64,000 bases of DNA from Thiohalocapsa sp. (GCA_021736785.1 JAIPFF010000019.1:1-64000); one strand, 5' to 3'; positions 46,474-55,901 are shown, counted from the stretch's first letter. Notes: generated by a model not told the origin, from the sequence alone. Numbers and translations are program-made.

Positions 46474-46689
46474 TCAGGGCGTACCGCTTAGGGGGTCGGC
46501 TGCGGGGGCTTCGGGCACGTCGTCCGCGTCTTGCTGCGCCGGGGACGCTTCGGCGGGCGCGGGCGGCCCGCTCTGCGACGGCGGCTCGGGCAGATACAAA
46601 TCGCCCTTCTGGCCGCAGGCGCTCAGCATTTGCGCGGTACCGAGGACGGCGATCGTTGCGTAAAGAAGATATTTGGCCCAGCAGTGCAT
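46474..46689 (-). CDS. lptM: Small outer-membrane lipoprotein LptM (YifL type)
   Basis: A 71-residue lipoprotein. The signal peptide (MHCWAKYLLYATIAVLGTA) ends in the lipobox LSAC followed by the hallmark GQKGDLYLPEP. A Pro/Ala/Asp-rich tail follows. LptM helps mature the LptD/LptE LPS translocon. In most gammaproteobacteria it stands directly upstream of lysA, as here. The start at 46689 gives a normal signal peptide, and the frame is open further upstream but not meaningful there. Confidence 0.9.
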   Translation of the reverse strand: MHCWAKYLLYATIAVLGTAQMLSACGQKGDLYLPEPPSQSGPPAPAEASPAQQDADDVPEAPAADPLSGTP

Positions 46690-47019
46690 GGCACGCAGCT
46701 CGAAATCGGATATCGGCGGTCGGAACTGGCGCAACGCGCAAGCGTGAGTCGGCATTTGCCATTCGAGGCGCGACGCCGCGCGATGATTCCGCACCAAGGG
46801 CGCACCGAGCGATCCGCCGGCCAAGCGATGCACGTCCGACATGCCGCCAGCAGCGCGCGGGCGGCAAGGCAGGACGCCGCTTCGATGCCGCGGGCCTGTG
46901 CCCGCACAAGGTGCCCGCACAAGGTGCCCGCCTAAGCTGCCGGCGGCAGGTTCCCGGCTAAATGCCGAGTATACCGATCAAGCGTATTTCTTGCGCGTTT
47001 GGCGGACGCCGCCGCCGGC
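46690..47019. other. Non-coding region upstream of lptM
   Basis: About 330 bp with no supported gene. It contains the minus-strand promoter region of lptM-lysA and three tandem 13-bp repeats at 46908-46946. Confidence 0.4.
46908..46946. repeat. 13-bp tandem repeat GTGCCCGCACAAG, three copies
   Basis: Two perfect copies (46908-46920, 46921-46933) and a third differing at two positions (46934-46946). Located between the META lipoprotein and lptM genes. Confidence 0.88.
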
Positions 47020-47844
47020 TTATTGCTCCTCGCTCGCTGCCACGAACACGGCAAGTCGGGAGGCGTTACCGTCGAACAGCGTCAGCCCGGACCCGGAGAT
47101 TTCGTACCGTACGACCCGCGTCAGCGCGTCCAGATAGGCTGCCTCCTGCGCCATGACGCCCTCCGGGCTCGGGCACATCATCCGCGTCGTGGCGACGGGC
47201 TCGCGGATCTCGAGCCAGTTGCCGTTCAGCGCGTAGGCTCCCCGATAGCGATTGCAGGCCTGTCCGGAAAACCGGCCGTCCGCGTCGAACTGCAGCGTCA
47301 CGTCGGCGCCCACCAGCGTCGAAACGATCGCCTGCTTTCCGTTGTTGAGGCTGACCAGTTGCCATTGCGTGCCGGTCAGCGAGGCCTGCCGGAGCTCGGC
47401 CAGCGTGAGCAGGGGCTCGCCGCCGGCATCGAGGATCTCCAGGCGACCACCGTCGATGCGGTAGCGAGCGGCGCGGGAAATGGCGTCGACGACGGCGCGC
47501 TCTTGCTCCATCAAGGGCGGGTCGCAGGCCATCATTGTCGACGCCATCTGCGATGTCATCTTCAGCGTGCCGCCGTCGATGCTGTAGCCGCCCATCAGGC
47601 GGTTGCAACCCGCGCTGCCGCTGAAGCGGCCATCGTCGAAGCTTACCACCGCGTTCTCGCCGCCCAGGATGGGTTGCATCGCGCCGTCCGCGCGGTAGGT
47701 CTCGATACGCCACTGGGTGCCTTCGAGGGTGGTTTCGGCGTCGTTCATCGTGTCTGTCGCGCAAGCGGACATGGTGCCGGCGAGGGCGGCGACAACCGCC
47801 AACAGCGCGGCGGCGGGTGTGCGAAGCAGGTCACGTGCATTCAT
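47020..47844 (-). CDS. Lipoprotein with two META (HslJ-like) domains
   Basis: A 274-residue envelope protein. The signal peptide ends in a lipobox (TMSAC, Cys near residue 28). Two META domains follow, about 38-145 and 150-265, each with the WRIETY/WQLVSL opening, the FSGSAGCNRLMGGYSIDG or FSGQACNRYRGAYALNG core, and the TRMMC or STMMAC motif. Tandem META lipoproteins are linked to heat or novobiocin resistance (HslJ) or to protease inhibition in some species. The role here is unknown. Confidence 0.86.
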   Translation of the reverse strand: MNARDLLRTPAAALLAVVAALAGTMSACATDTMNDAETTLEGTQWRIETYRADGAMQPILGGENAVVSFDDGRFSGSAGCNRLMGGYSIDGGTLKMTSQMASTMMACDPPLMEQERAVVDAISRAARYRIDGGRLEILDAGGEPLLTLAELRQASLTGTQWQLVSLNNGKQAIVSTLVGADVTLQFDADGRFSGQACNRYRGAYALNGNWLEIREPVATTRMMCPSPEGVMAQEAAYLDALTRVVRYEISGSGLTLFDGNASRLAVFVAASEEQ

Positions 47845-47999
47845 GCGAGTCTCCTTTCGTTGATGCGGCGCTGCCGTGAGCCGCGCGTGCGATAGGGGCG
47901 AAAGCGGGCTATGCCGAGGCGCCGACGGCCGGACTTCCGGGCCGCGAATACCGATCGCGCTTCCGGGCCCGACTTGCGGGGTCGGCTTTCGGTTCGGGC

Positions 48000-48596
48000 T
48001 CAGGGAAGGATACGGATCGGAGTCCCGTCGCGCACCAATGACCAGATCTCGTCCATCTCGTTGTTGGTGACCGCGATACAGCCGTCGGTCCAGTCCCGGC
48101 CATCGTATTCTTTGGCCAGCGCCGGCGATGTCAGCCAGTTCGGGCGCCCGTGGATCATGATCATGCCGCCCGCGCTATGCCCCATTGCGCGTGCGAAGGC
48201 GCGATCGCGCTCGTTCGGGTAGGAGACGTGGATGGACTTGTAGAAGTTGCTGCGCGGATTTCGCCAGTCGAGGGTGTAGTCCCCTTCGGGCGTGCGCTCG
48301 TCGCCTTCCGCCATTTTGTGCCCGCGTGGATTGTCTCCGAGGGAGATGCGGTATTCACGGTGCACCTGACCGTCGGCGATGAGCTGCATCTTGCGCTCCG
48401 CCTTGCGGACGACCACGCTGTCCACGTGGCGCACCGACCGATAGTCGGGCTTGGATGCGCAGCCCGAGAGCTGGGTGCCGAGCAGCAAGGCCGTGAGGAT
48501 CGGGATCATTACCCCCGAGGGGATCCGCCCGCTTCGGGCGGAGCAGCGGAGAATGAATTCACGCAGGCCCCTGCGGGCCGATGAAGGCTGCGCCAT
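48000..48596 (-). CDS. L,D-transpeptidase (YkuD) lipoprotein
   Basis: A cell-wall L,D-transpeptidase-fold protein. The YkuD core is RKMQLIADGQVHREYRISLG, RTPEGDYTLDWRNPRSNF, the His in MIMIHGRPN, and the catalytic Cys in DWTDGCIAVTN. It ends DGTPIRILP, as usual. A hydrophobic stretch LTALLLGTQ followed by LSGC looks like a lipobox. Starts at 48620, 48596 and 48509 are in frame. The shortest begins at the hydrophobic segment with no basic residues, the longer ones give a long basic leader. An 8-bp GC-rich hairpin around 48525-48543 lies in the leader. Confidence 0.85.
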   Translation of the reverse strand: MAQPSSARRGLREFILRCSARSGRIPSGVMIPILTALLLGTQLSGCASKPDYRSVRHVDSVVVRKAERKMQLIADGQVHREYRISLGDNPRGHKMAEGDERTPEGDYTLDWRNPRSNFYKSIHVSYPNERDRAFARAMGHSAGGMIMIHGRPNWLTSPALAKEYDGRDWTDGCIAVTNNEMDEIWSLVRDGTPIRILP

Positions 48597-48761
48597 CGAG
48601 TTTATCCGGGTAATTGTCATGTCGAGTGATCGGAACCGGATTCTAGCCGATCGAAACCCCCCAGGCATCAGCGAATCGTCGCTTTTATCCTTCGAAATTG
48701 ACTGGTTAGAGCGGTAATCTAAAGGACTTTTTGCGAGTATGGCGATATCGCTGATCGCGGC

Positions 48762-51158
48762 CTAGTCCTGGCTCGGCCCATCGGGCGTCGCATAGACCAA
48801 CAGCTGCGCCACCGCGCGGTCGGTCAGCGGATCCCGACTCAGCAGCCGCGCGTTGCCGTTGCGCAGGTGGCGCGCGAACTGAACGCGTGTCAGCACCAGC
48901 GGGTTCTGCGCCTGGCGGTCCGCAAACAGAATCAGGCCGCTGACGTCGCTGATCCAGCTGGCGCAGAGCGTCATCTGCGCGCCGTCGACATCGGCGAATT
49001 CGGCCCAGTCGCCCACCGCAAGCTTGCGTGCCGACACATCGAATTCGTCGCTGCCCTGCCCATGATCGCTGTCGCCCGGCGGCGCGGGCTCGCCGTTGTC
49101 GGCACGCGAGTCGGCTGGCTCGACGAGCGGTTGCCCGCTGCCCGGCTCGCGCGGTGTTTCCGTCGGCGGCTTGATCGCCGCCATATGCAACGGCATCAGG
49201 GCGCGCAGGAAAGGATGCCAAAGATCCGACTTGCCGATACACGCCAGGCCTTCGGGCAATCGCTGCAGCAGGTCCGGCAGCAGGCGCATCAGCCGCTCGC
49301 GATCGAGCCGATGGCTCTTTGGTCGGATGCTCCAAGCAAGGTCGTCGACGGTGCTCAGAGCTTGCCGCCAGTGCGCACCGCTGTCGCCTTCGGACACATA
49401 GAGATGGACCAGCACTTGCGACCAAGCGGTGCGAATGAATTCCTCCACCACGGCGGGCAGGCGCTGCCCGTCGAGACGCTGTCCGATGGCGTCGCCGACA
49501 ACGCGGTCCGCCGTCAGGCGTCGGTCGCGCTGCTCCAGGCGCTGCACCAGCTCGCCGACTTTCTTGCGCGCCTGCCGTTCGGCGTCCTCCAGGATTTGCC
49601 GAATGCGCCCGACTTGCGCCTCGAAGATGTCGGTATCGCTGTCGAAGTCTTCGATGACTTGGCTGACAGCGTTGCGGATCGCGTCCAACAGACGCGCCTC
49701 CTGTTGTTCGTTCCAGCCGCGGGTCGCTTCGTCGATGAGATCCATCAGCTGTCGCGCGGGATGCTCGGAGTCGGCGAAAAAGGCCTTGTTGAGCAGCGCG
49801 ACCTTGAGGATCGGCAGCTGCAGACGGCCCAACTCCCCGCGCATGCAGTCGGCCAACTCGCCGTCGGCGAGGATATAGTCGAACAGCGTTGCGGTCAGAT
49901 TGACCGTCACCGCTTCTGTTGGCTGCAGCCAGCGCAGCAGCGGCGACGCGGCGAGAATATGCAGGATGGCGCTGCTGGTGGGGTCATGCTGCGCAAGGTC
50001 GACGCCGAGCTTCGCTGCCGCCTTGCCGTTGCCGCGTTGCAAGCCAGTCAGCCCTTCGAGGAGCTGGCTCAGCACGACCGGCCCCATCTGCATGGCGTCG
50101 AGCGCGTCGCCGGCGCCGTCGTCGCTCGGCTGCGCCCCGGCCGCAAAGCCGGTTTCCGGACCGGACTCGCGCTTGGCGCTTGCGCCATGCATTTGGCCGC
50201 TCGCCCCTTCCCCGCCGGACCCGCCGGACCCGCCGGACCCGGTACCGGTCGACCCGCCAACGGATGCCGCCTTTGCCGCGAGAAGGCCGCGTGCCATCTT
50301 CATGAAGACGTCGTCGACGCTGCTCCCCGCGCCAGTGCCGTGGCTCGACGGTGCTTTAGCCGCCGCCGGCCCGCCAGGGCGGTGTGACCGGTCCTCGTGC
50401 CCGGGCTGCTGCTCTTGGGCGGCGGGTGTTGCGTCTTCGGGCGCGCGCTCACGCTTGGGAATCGGCTCGGCCGCCGACACCTTCAGCTTTTCCAGCACGC
50501 CGTGCTCGACCAATGTTGCGTTCAGGTCTTCGTAGACGGCCGGCAGTTCTTTCGCGGTGTAGTGCTCGAAGGTCTCCAGCAGCGTCAGCGCCAGTTCCTC
50601 GTCGGCCCAATTTTCCCGAACGGCAGCGAGAAAAGCACTGAACAGTCGCTTGACCGAGAACGGATTACTCTCACTGTCGAGGCGCCCGACATCGAGCAGT
50701 GCACCGACGCGGTGCTCAAGCGCGGTTAGCTGACCGGAGCACGCATAGGTCGCCTTTGCCGACAAGCGTCCCACCGCGAGGTCACGCTCGAACTCGTTGC
50801 GATCCACCAACGCCAGCTGGTCGGCGCTGGTGGATGGGGCGACGCGCTTGCCGCGCAGTGCGGCCACGGCTTGATCGCAGGCGCGGGTGTAACTGTCCCG
50901 GAATGCGCGCAGCAGTCCGCTACCGTTGGCACGCAGCACCGCAAACGCCGATTCGTAGAGCTCGCGCCGCACCGGGTCGTCGCTGCGCTCTGCTAGATTT
51001 CTCAGATCCGCTTCGGCCGCCTTCAGGTGCTCCGCGAACGCGGACGCTACTTGCTGGGACAGGCTGTCGCGCAACTCGCTGACCAACTCCAGCGCTCGCG
51101 TCGAGGGACGCTTCGCTGCGGGCGATCCGCTGGGTTGGCGTTGAGCGCGATCCGGCAT
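48762..51158 (-). CDS. DUF1631 family protein
   Basis: A large cytoplasmic protein of 798 residues matching the DUF1631 family, whose function is not known. Recognisable parts are LYESAFAVLRANGSGLLRAF, NPFSVKRLFSAFLAAVRE, TLLETFEHYTAKELPAVYED, VNLTATLFDYILADGELADC, LPILKVALLNKAFFADSEHPARQ and a C-terminal beta-rich segment (VGDWAEFADVDGAQMTLCAS) similar in style to a PilZ domain. A Gly/Ser-rich low-complexity linker of about 60 residues lies between. The ATG at 51158 has a CGGAGA ribosome-binding site. Confidence 0.83.
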   Translation of the reverse strand: MPDRAQRQPSGSPAAKRPSTRALELVSELRDSLSQQVASAFAEHLKAAEADLRNLAERSDDPVRRELYESAFAVLRANGSGLLRAFRDSYTRACDQAVAALRGKRVAPSTSADQLALVDRNEFERDLAVGRLSAKATYACSGQLTALEHRVGALLDVGRLDSESNPFSVKRLFSAFLAAVRENWADEELALTLLETFEHYTAKELPAVYEDLNATLVEHGVLEKLKVSAAEPIPKRERAPEDATPAAQEQQPGHEDRSHRPGGPAAAKAPSSHGTGAGSSVDDVFMKMARGLLAAKAASVGGSTGTGSGGSGGSGGEGASGQMHGASAKRESGPETGFAAGAQPSDDGAGDALDAMQMGPVVLSQLLEGLTGLQRGNGKAAAKLGVDLAQHDPTSSAILHILAASPLLRWLQPTEAVTVNLTATLFDYILADGELADCMRGELGRLQLPILKVALLNKAFFADSEHPARQLMDLIDEATRGWNEQQEARLLDAIRNAVSQVIEDFDSDTDIFEAQVGRIRQILEDAERQARKKVGELVQRLEQRDRRLTADRVVGDAIGQRLDGQRLPAVVEEFIRTAWSQVLVHLYVSEGDSGAHWRQALSTVDDLAWSIRPKSHRLDRERLMRLLPDLLQRLPEGLACIGKSDLWHPFLRALMPLHMAAIKPPTETPREPGSGQPLVEPADSRADNGEPAPPGDSDHGQGSDEFDVSARKLAVGDWAEFADVDGAQMTLCASWISDVSGLILFADRQAQNPLVLTRVQFARHLRNGNARLLSRDPLTDRAVAQLLVYATPDGPSQD

Positions 51159-51661
51159 TGGACAGTTCTCCGGGAGCAATTGCGCCGCCGACGGCGCTTT
51201 GGACCTGTTCCCTGTCCGCCGAGGCGCCGAAAACCGGCAGGGGCGCGAGAGGCCTGCGCCCTCGTGGAAACGGGGGTGCGCATGCGTCGATCCTCTGCCC
51301 GGCGGTAAATACGGCGCCGATGTGTTTGTCTCTTTACATGGCAAAGTCTAACGCCTGCATCCGCGCGCCGGCGTGAAGTGCCTCGCAGGTTGCGCCGCCG
51401 ACTGCCGGGCAAAGCGCCGGCCGGGCACCTCGAGGCGAGCAGGAGGTGCCGACGGGCCGGCCGCGAGGGCCCGCATACGTGCGGCGAAGCTCCGATTGCC
51501 GGCGCCTGTTTGCGGCGCTCGGGCGCGGGGTGCGCCGGTCCGGCCGACGCTCCGGCTTCGACCCGCATTCTCCCCGGCGCCAATCGTATCGGTCGATGTG
51601 CCGAACGTGGGGTCGACGTCGCTGTGTTAGCATCGTTCGGCTTCGATCGATGGAGCTTGCG
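51159..51661. other. Divergent intergenic region between DUF1631 and alpha/beta hydrolase genes
   Basis: About 500 bp without a supported gene. It must hold promoters in both directions. The most AT-rich patch is at 51305-51350 (GTTTGTCTCTTTACATGGCAAAG). Nothing else recognisable was seen. Confidence 0.4.
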
Positions 51662-52696
51662 ATGCTTCGCTTTTTTGTGCGTTTCCTCCTGTTCGTGCTC
51701 GCCGTGGTTCTCATCGGGCTGGCCGTCGGGCCGCTGCTGGTGAACCCGAATCCCGCGCCCGGCGCAACGTCCGCGAAAACCCTCGCCGGCGACGACAGCC
51801 GCTTCGTGGCCGTACCCTACCAGGGGACGGACGGCATCTCGCTGCACTATCTCGCGCGCCCCGCGGGCAATAGCGACGCGGTGTCCGCCGGCGACGCCGC
51901 GGCCGCCGGGCGGGTCTTCGTGCTGCTGCACGGCTTTACGTTCAACGCCTACACCTGGAGCGAACTGCTCGATTTCTTCGCCGGACACGGCCGCGTGCTC
52001 GCCTACGATCAGATCCCCTACGGTCTCAGCGCAAAACTCGTACCGGGGAGCTGGGAAGGACCGAATCCGTACGCGAAAGCCGCGGCCGTCGAACAGCTGT
52101 TTGCCTTCATGGACGCGCGCAATATCGGTCGAGCCGTGCTGGTCGGCAACTCGTCCGGGGGCACGCTTGCGCTCGAGGCCGCTCTCGCACGACCGGAGCG
52201 GGTCGAGGCGCTGATCTTGATCGGACCCTGGGTGCACTCGAAGCGGCCGATCTTCCCGCAGTGGGTCGCGGATCTGCCGCAGCTCGGGCGCATCAGCCTG
52301 CAGCTGGCGCGCTACCTGGGGGGCGATATGCCGCTGCTGGATCACTCCTACGCCGACCCTTCGCTGATCGACGACCATCGGCGGGCGCTGACCGGCATCC
52401 ATCGTGGCATGGCCAATTGGGATGTCGCCTGGGGCGCGCTGCTGAATCACTCGCTGACCGATCCCGTGGAGATCAGCGCACATCTCGGCGAGATCGAGCA
52501 GCCCGCACTGGTCATCATCGGAGGCGAGGATCGGATCGTGCCTGTCGAGGACACGGCGGCGACGGCGCGCGCGCTGCCCGATGCCCACTTCGCGCTGCTG
52601 CCCGGCTGTGGGCATCTGCCGCAGGAGGAGTGCCCCGCAATGGTCGAGCAGGTGGTGGGCGAATGGCTGGAGACACTGGAAGACGGCGCGCGCTGA
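51662..52696 (+). CDS. Alpha/beta hydrolase, membrane-anchored
   Basis: A 344-residue hydrolase. An N-terminal helix (MLRFFVRFLLFVLAVVLIGL) anchors or exports it. The fold follows, with the oxyanion region LLHGFTFNAYTW, the nucleophile Ser164 in VGNSSGGTLAL, and the catalytic His in LPGCGHLPQEE, with the Asp likely in GGEDRIVPVED. The substrate is unknown. The ATG at 51662 was preferred over 51650 because GGAG lies 7 bp upstream of it. The SDR gene follows on the same strand after about 110 bp. Confidence 0.85.
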   Translation: MLRFFVRFLLFVLAVVLIGLAVGPLLVNPNPAPGATSAKTLAGDDSRFVAVPYQGTDGISLHYLARPAGNSDAVSAGDAAAAGRVFVLLHGFTFNAYTWSELLDFFAGHGRVLAYDQIPYGLSAKLVPGSWEGPNPYAKAAAVEQLFAFMDARNIGRAVLVGNSSGGTLALEAALARPERVEALILIGPWVHSKRPIFPQWVADLPQLGRISLQLARYLGGDMPLLDHSYADPSLIDDHRRALTGIHRGMANWDVAWGALLNHSLTDPVEISAHLGEIEQPALVIIGGEDRIVPVEDTAATARALPDAHFALLPGCGHLPQEECPAMVEQVVGEWLETLEDGAR

Positions 52697-52805
52697 CCGC
52701 ATTCTCCGATCAGAGGCCGAGGTCGGCGGGCGGCGTCGACGGCGGCCGCAGGCGTCGCCGAGTAACGGCGGCTCAAGGTTCGTCCCGCGACCCGAAAAGG
52801 CGCCT

Positions 52806-54329
52806 ATGATGCCGGGTGAGCAAAGCGACACCGATGCCCTGCCCGGCCTATGCCTGGTATTCGGTGCCAGCGGTTATATCGGAAGCCATCTGGTTCCGCG
52901 TCTGCTCGACGAGGGCATCTCCGTGCGCGCGAGCAGCCGAACGCGCGCTTCTCTGGAGGCGCGGGGCTGGCAGGGGGCCGAGCTGGTGCAGGCCGATGCG
53001 CTCGATCCGGCCAGCCTGGACGCAGCCCTCGCCGGTGTGCACACCGCCTACTACCTGGTGCACTCGATGGCCGCCGGCAAGGACTTCGGGCGGATCGATC
53101 TGCAGGCCGCGGCCAATTTCGCGGCGGCGGCGGAACGCGCCGGCGTCCAGTGCATCGTCTACTTGGGCGGGTTGGTGCCCGACGATGCCGACAGCGAGCA
53201 CATCGTCTCGCGCCGGGACACGGGCAAGGTGCTGCGCCAGGGCGCCGTGCCGGTGACGGAGCTGCGCGCGGGCATCATCGTCGGGCCCGGGTCGGCGGCA
53301 TTCGAGGTCATGCGCGACCTGGTCTATCACCTCCCGATCATGGTGACGCCGCGCTGGGTGCGCGCGAAATCGCCGCCCATCGCCCTCGACAATCTCTTGA
53401 TGTATCTGGTGCGGTTGCCGCAGATCGAGGCGGCCAGAGGCGGAATCTACGACGCCGGCGGACCGGAGACGCTGACCTATCAAGCGATGATGCGTATCCT
53501 CGCCGAGGCGGGCGGGCGCAGGCCGCCGGTGATCGTCCCGGTGCCTGTGCTGACGCCGGAGCTCTCGGCGTACTGGCTGCGCTTCATCACCTCGGTGCCC
53601 ACCAATATCGCGCGCGCGTTGATCGGCGGACTTAAGCACGATTTCTCCGCGAACGACGCGGAGCTGCGCCGGCTCGTTCCGCAGCATCTGCTCGGCTTTC
53701 GGGAGGCGGTGGAAGCCGTGTTCGCCGCCGAGCGCGCCAGTGAGCCCGTTATCGCCCGTTGGATCGAAGGAGCATTCGCCGTGCGGCAGCAACGTATCGA
53801 CTACGCCTACTACGCAAAGCGCGCCGGCGGCGATGCCGAGACCAAGGCCCCGCCGGAGGCCGTCTGGGACGTGGTCGCGGCCATCGGCGGGGATCAAGGC
53901 TACTACTACTTGAACCAGGTCTGGCAGCTGCGCGAGCTGTTCGACTGGCTGGCCGGCGGGCCGGGCCGACAGCACGGGCGGCGTCATCCGACGCAGCTGC
54001 GGGTCGGCGACCGCATCGATTCCTGGAAAGTTCTGGGCGTCGAGCCGGGCCGGCGCCTGAGCCTCGCCTTCGGCATGAAGGCGCCGGGCGCGGGAATGCT
54101 GGAGTTCGATCTAAAGCCGCTCGATACCGGCGGCACCCGGCTGTCGGTCACCGCCTACTGGCATCCGGCCGGGGTATGGGGACTGTTGTACTGGTACGCC
54201 TTCGAGCCCATGCACAAGGTCATCTTCAGCGGCACCGCGCGGGAAATCTGCCGCCGCGCCGAGCGTCGCGCCGACACGGCCGGCGCATTGCCGGGCGGCG
54301 ATTCCGGCGCCGATACCGGCGGCGGCTGA
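52806..54329 (+). CDS. NAD(P)-binding SDR protein with C-terminal DUF2867 domain
   Basis: A 507-residue fusion. The N-terminal half is an atypical SDR/NmrA-type Rossmann domain (LVFGASGYIGSHLVPRLL, GVHTAYYLVHSMAAG, IVYLGGLVPDDADSEH, LRAGIIVGPGSAAFEV). The C-terminal third is a DUF2867/START-like domain (GGDQGYYYLNQVWQLREL, TQLRVGDRIDSWKVLGV, LSLAFGMKAPGAGMLEF). This arrangement is common in proteobacteria and its function is not established. It is convergent with the LysR gene. The two ATGs at 52806 and 52809 are equivalent. Confidence 0.84.
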   Translation: MMPGEQSDTDALPGLCLVFGASGYIGSHLVPRLLDEGISVRASSRTRASLEARGWQGAELVQADALDPASLDAALAGVHTAYYLVHSMAAGKDFGRIDLQAAANFAAAAERAGVQCIVYLGGLVPDDADSEHIVSRRDTGKVLRQGAVPVTELRAGIIVGPGSAAFEVMRDLVYHLPIMVTPRWVRAKSPPIALDNLLMYLVRLPQIEAARGGIYDAGGPETLTYQAMMRILAEAGGRRPPVIVPVPVLTPELSAYWLRFITSVPTNIARALIGGLKHDFSANDAELRRLVPQHLLGFREAVEAVFAAERASEPVIARWIEGAFAVRQQRIDYAYYAKRAGGDAETKAPPEAVWDVVAAIGGDQGYYYLNQVWQLRELFDWLAGGPGRQHGRRHPTQLRVGDRIDSWKVLGVEPGRRLSLAFGMKAPGAGMLEFDLKPLDTGGTRLSVTAYWHPAGVWGLLYWYAFEPMHKVIFSGTAREICRRAERRADTAGALPGGDSGADTGGG

Positions 54330-54350
54330 ATCGCCCGCCCGCGCGTGCCC

Positions 54351-55211
54351 TCAGGCCGCCGCCGTGTTACCGGCCCGCAGCGGTGCGAGTAGTGTCTCCA
54401 CCCGGCCTTCCGGGCCGGCGTCCGGATGATGGAAGGCGAAGGTGGCACGCTCGATGGCGGGGGCCTCCGCGACGCGGGTCAGCCGCCCGCTTTCGAGGTC
54501 CGGGGCGACGATGGGCTCCGGTAGATAGGCACTGCCGCCGCGGGCGCCGATGAGCGCGTGCGCCAGTCGCCAATGACCCACCCGCAGCCGCGGCGGCGGA
54601 GCCCCGTGGAAGGCTTGGGCGTGGGCGCCGGCGAATCCGGTGCCCCAATCCACCAAGACGTAGTCACCCCGGTCGAACAGCGCCTCGGCACCGAGATCGC
54701 CGTGGGTCGTCACCATCACCAGCCGGACCCCGATCAGTTCCACCACGGCGATCTCCGCCACCTGCGGTGATTCGAACGAGAAGGCCAAGTCCAGCGTACG
54801 CTCGCGCACCCGGCGCAGCAGTGCGTCGGCGCCGTGCGCCTCGGCGATGACCGACAGCGCCGGGACGCGACCGGCAATGTCCACCAGCCACTGCGCCAGA
54901 TAGATATCCCACAAACTCGGTACCGCGCCCACCGCAAGCGCTGCCATCGCCGCGTCCGGCGCTGCAATCTCCTGCCTGGCCCTGCTCCAAGTGTTGAGAA
55001 TGTTGTCGGCGTGTCTGAGCAGGCGCTCGCCCTGGGGCGTGAGCTGTACGTTGTTGCGGGTCCGCGTGAACAGCGCCACGCCCAAGATCTGCTCGAGCTG
55101 TCGAATGCGGGCGCTGACGGCGGACTGTGTCAGGAACAGGTTGTCCGCCGCCTTGCCGAAATGGCGGGTCCGGTTGACTTCGAGAAACGTCTTCAGCAAC
55201 TCGGTATCCAT
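54351..55211 (-). CDS. LysR-family transcriptional regulator (HdfR-like)
   Basis: A 286-residue regulator. The winged helix-turn-helix is at the N-terminus (MDTELLKTFLEVNRTRHFGK, then AADNLFLTQSAVSARIRQLE), followed by LFTRTRNNVQLTPQGERLL, typical of HdfR. The substrate-binding domain follows. The ATG at 55211 is the natural LysR start, and the open frame upstream is not conserved. It is divergent from a small acidic gene, with an 8-bp inverted repeat between them that is a candidate operator. Confidence 0.88.
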   Translation of the reverse strand: MDTELLKTFLEVNRTRHFGKAADNLFLTQSAVSARIRQLEQILGVALFTRTRNNVQLTPQGERLLRHADNILNTWSRARQEIAAPDAAMAALAVGAVPSLWDIYLAQWLVDIAGRVPALSVIAEAHGADALLRRVRERTLDLAFSFESPQVAEIAVVELIGVRLVMVTTHGDLGAEALFDRGDYVLVDWGTGFAGAHAQAFHGAPPPRLRVGHWRLAHALIGARGGSAYLPEPIVAPDLESGRLTRVAEAPAIERATFAFHHPDAGPEGRVETLLAPLRAGNTAAA

Positions 55212-55706
55212 CGGCTTCTCAAGCTCGGGAGGCGCCGAACCGGTAGGCGATCGCCTCGCCGGGCAGGCAATTCCGACATCTTTTAGCGCGCAAGCGGCAA
55301 AACACCAAAACAACGGCGCCGTCCGGTGGCTCGGCGCAGGGAATCTCCGTGCTCGTTTTGTCGGCATCGGGCGTGTCCGCGTCGATGCGGGGCCGAGTGT
55401 CGACTTGCCGCGCCGCTCGCGCCGTCCGTCCTCGCGATGATGATCGAAACGCGAGATCGAAACGATGAGCAAATTTCGTTTCCTTTAGGCGCCCTGGTTG
55501 CGTCAAGAATATTAGCAACCAGTGGACATTGCCCCGGGACGAGGTCCGCTGCCGATTCACTTGGCACAGCCGGGGGGCATCCGAGCCGCATGGGGCCACG
55601 GCCGCTCGCGTGCCGGACACGACGCGCGCGGGACGGCGACAGTGATGCTGGTGAGGACGTCTCGCCGACGTTGGCGCCGGCTATCTATGGGATTTTGGAG
55701 GCGTTG
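55212..55706. promoter_or_regulatory. Divergent regulatory region between the LysR gene and a small gene
   Basis: About 495 bp. It contains two copies of GATCGAAACG (55442-55451 and 55455-55464) and, about 30 bp on, an inverted repeat (55494-55522). The stretch 55440-55520 is AT-richer than the rest. Open frames that cross this region are not supported by family resemblance. Confidence 0.5.
55494..55522. promoter_or_regulatory. Inverted repeat CTGGTTGC-N13-GCAACCAG, candidate LysR operator
   Basis: Two perfect 8-bp arms separated by 13 bp. The AT-rich centre (AAGAATATTA) is the usual look of a LysR-type regulator site. Its position between the divergent regulator and the small gene fits autoregulation plus control of the target. 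It is too widely spaced and lacks a T tract, so it is not a terminator. Confidence 0.55.
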
Positions 55707-55901
55707 ATGTCGTACGACGATAATGATGCTGTCACAGAGGTCGCCGACGATGACGTCGAGCCGATCGAAGACACCACCAGTGTGCGCAGTCCGCGTGTCG
55801 GCGCGGGTTATTCGCCGCAGGCGCGCCAGCGCATCGAATACCTGCAGGAGCTCAAACGGCTTCGTTCGCAGGCAGGCGACGACGCCATCGAACAGTTTTG
55901 A
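55707..55901 (+). CDS. Small acidic protein, PA3496-family-like
   Basis: A 64-residue protein with an excellent ribosome-binding site (GGAGG, 7 bp before the ATG). The N-terminal half is acidic (DDNDAVTEVADDDVEPIED), and the C-terminal half is a charged helix (QARQRIEYLQELKRLRSQAG) ending GDDAIEQF. The pattern of RxRIE plus a charged helix resembles the short PA3496-type family annotated as putative envelope-integrity proteins, but without a search this is tentative. It is divergent from the LysR regulator, which may control it. Confidence 0.65.
   Translation: MSYDDNDAVTEVADDDVEPIEDTTSVRSPRVGAGYSPQARQRIEYLQELKRLRSQAGDDAIEQF

Noticed and set aside
45264-46961. 565-codon plus-strand open frame opposite lysA and lptM
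   Set aside because: Antisense of lysA and lptM, which carry clear PLP and lipobox motifs. The plus-strand product matches nothing.
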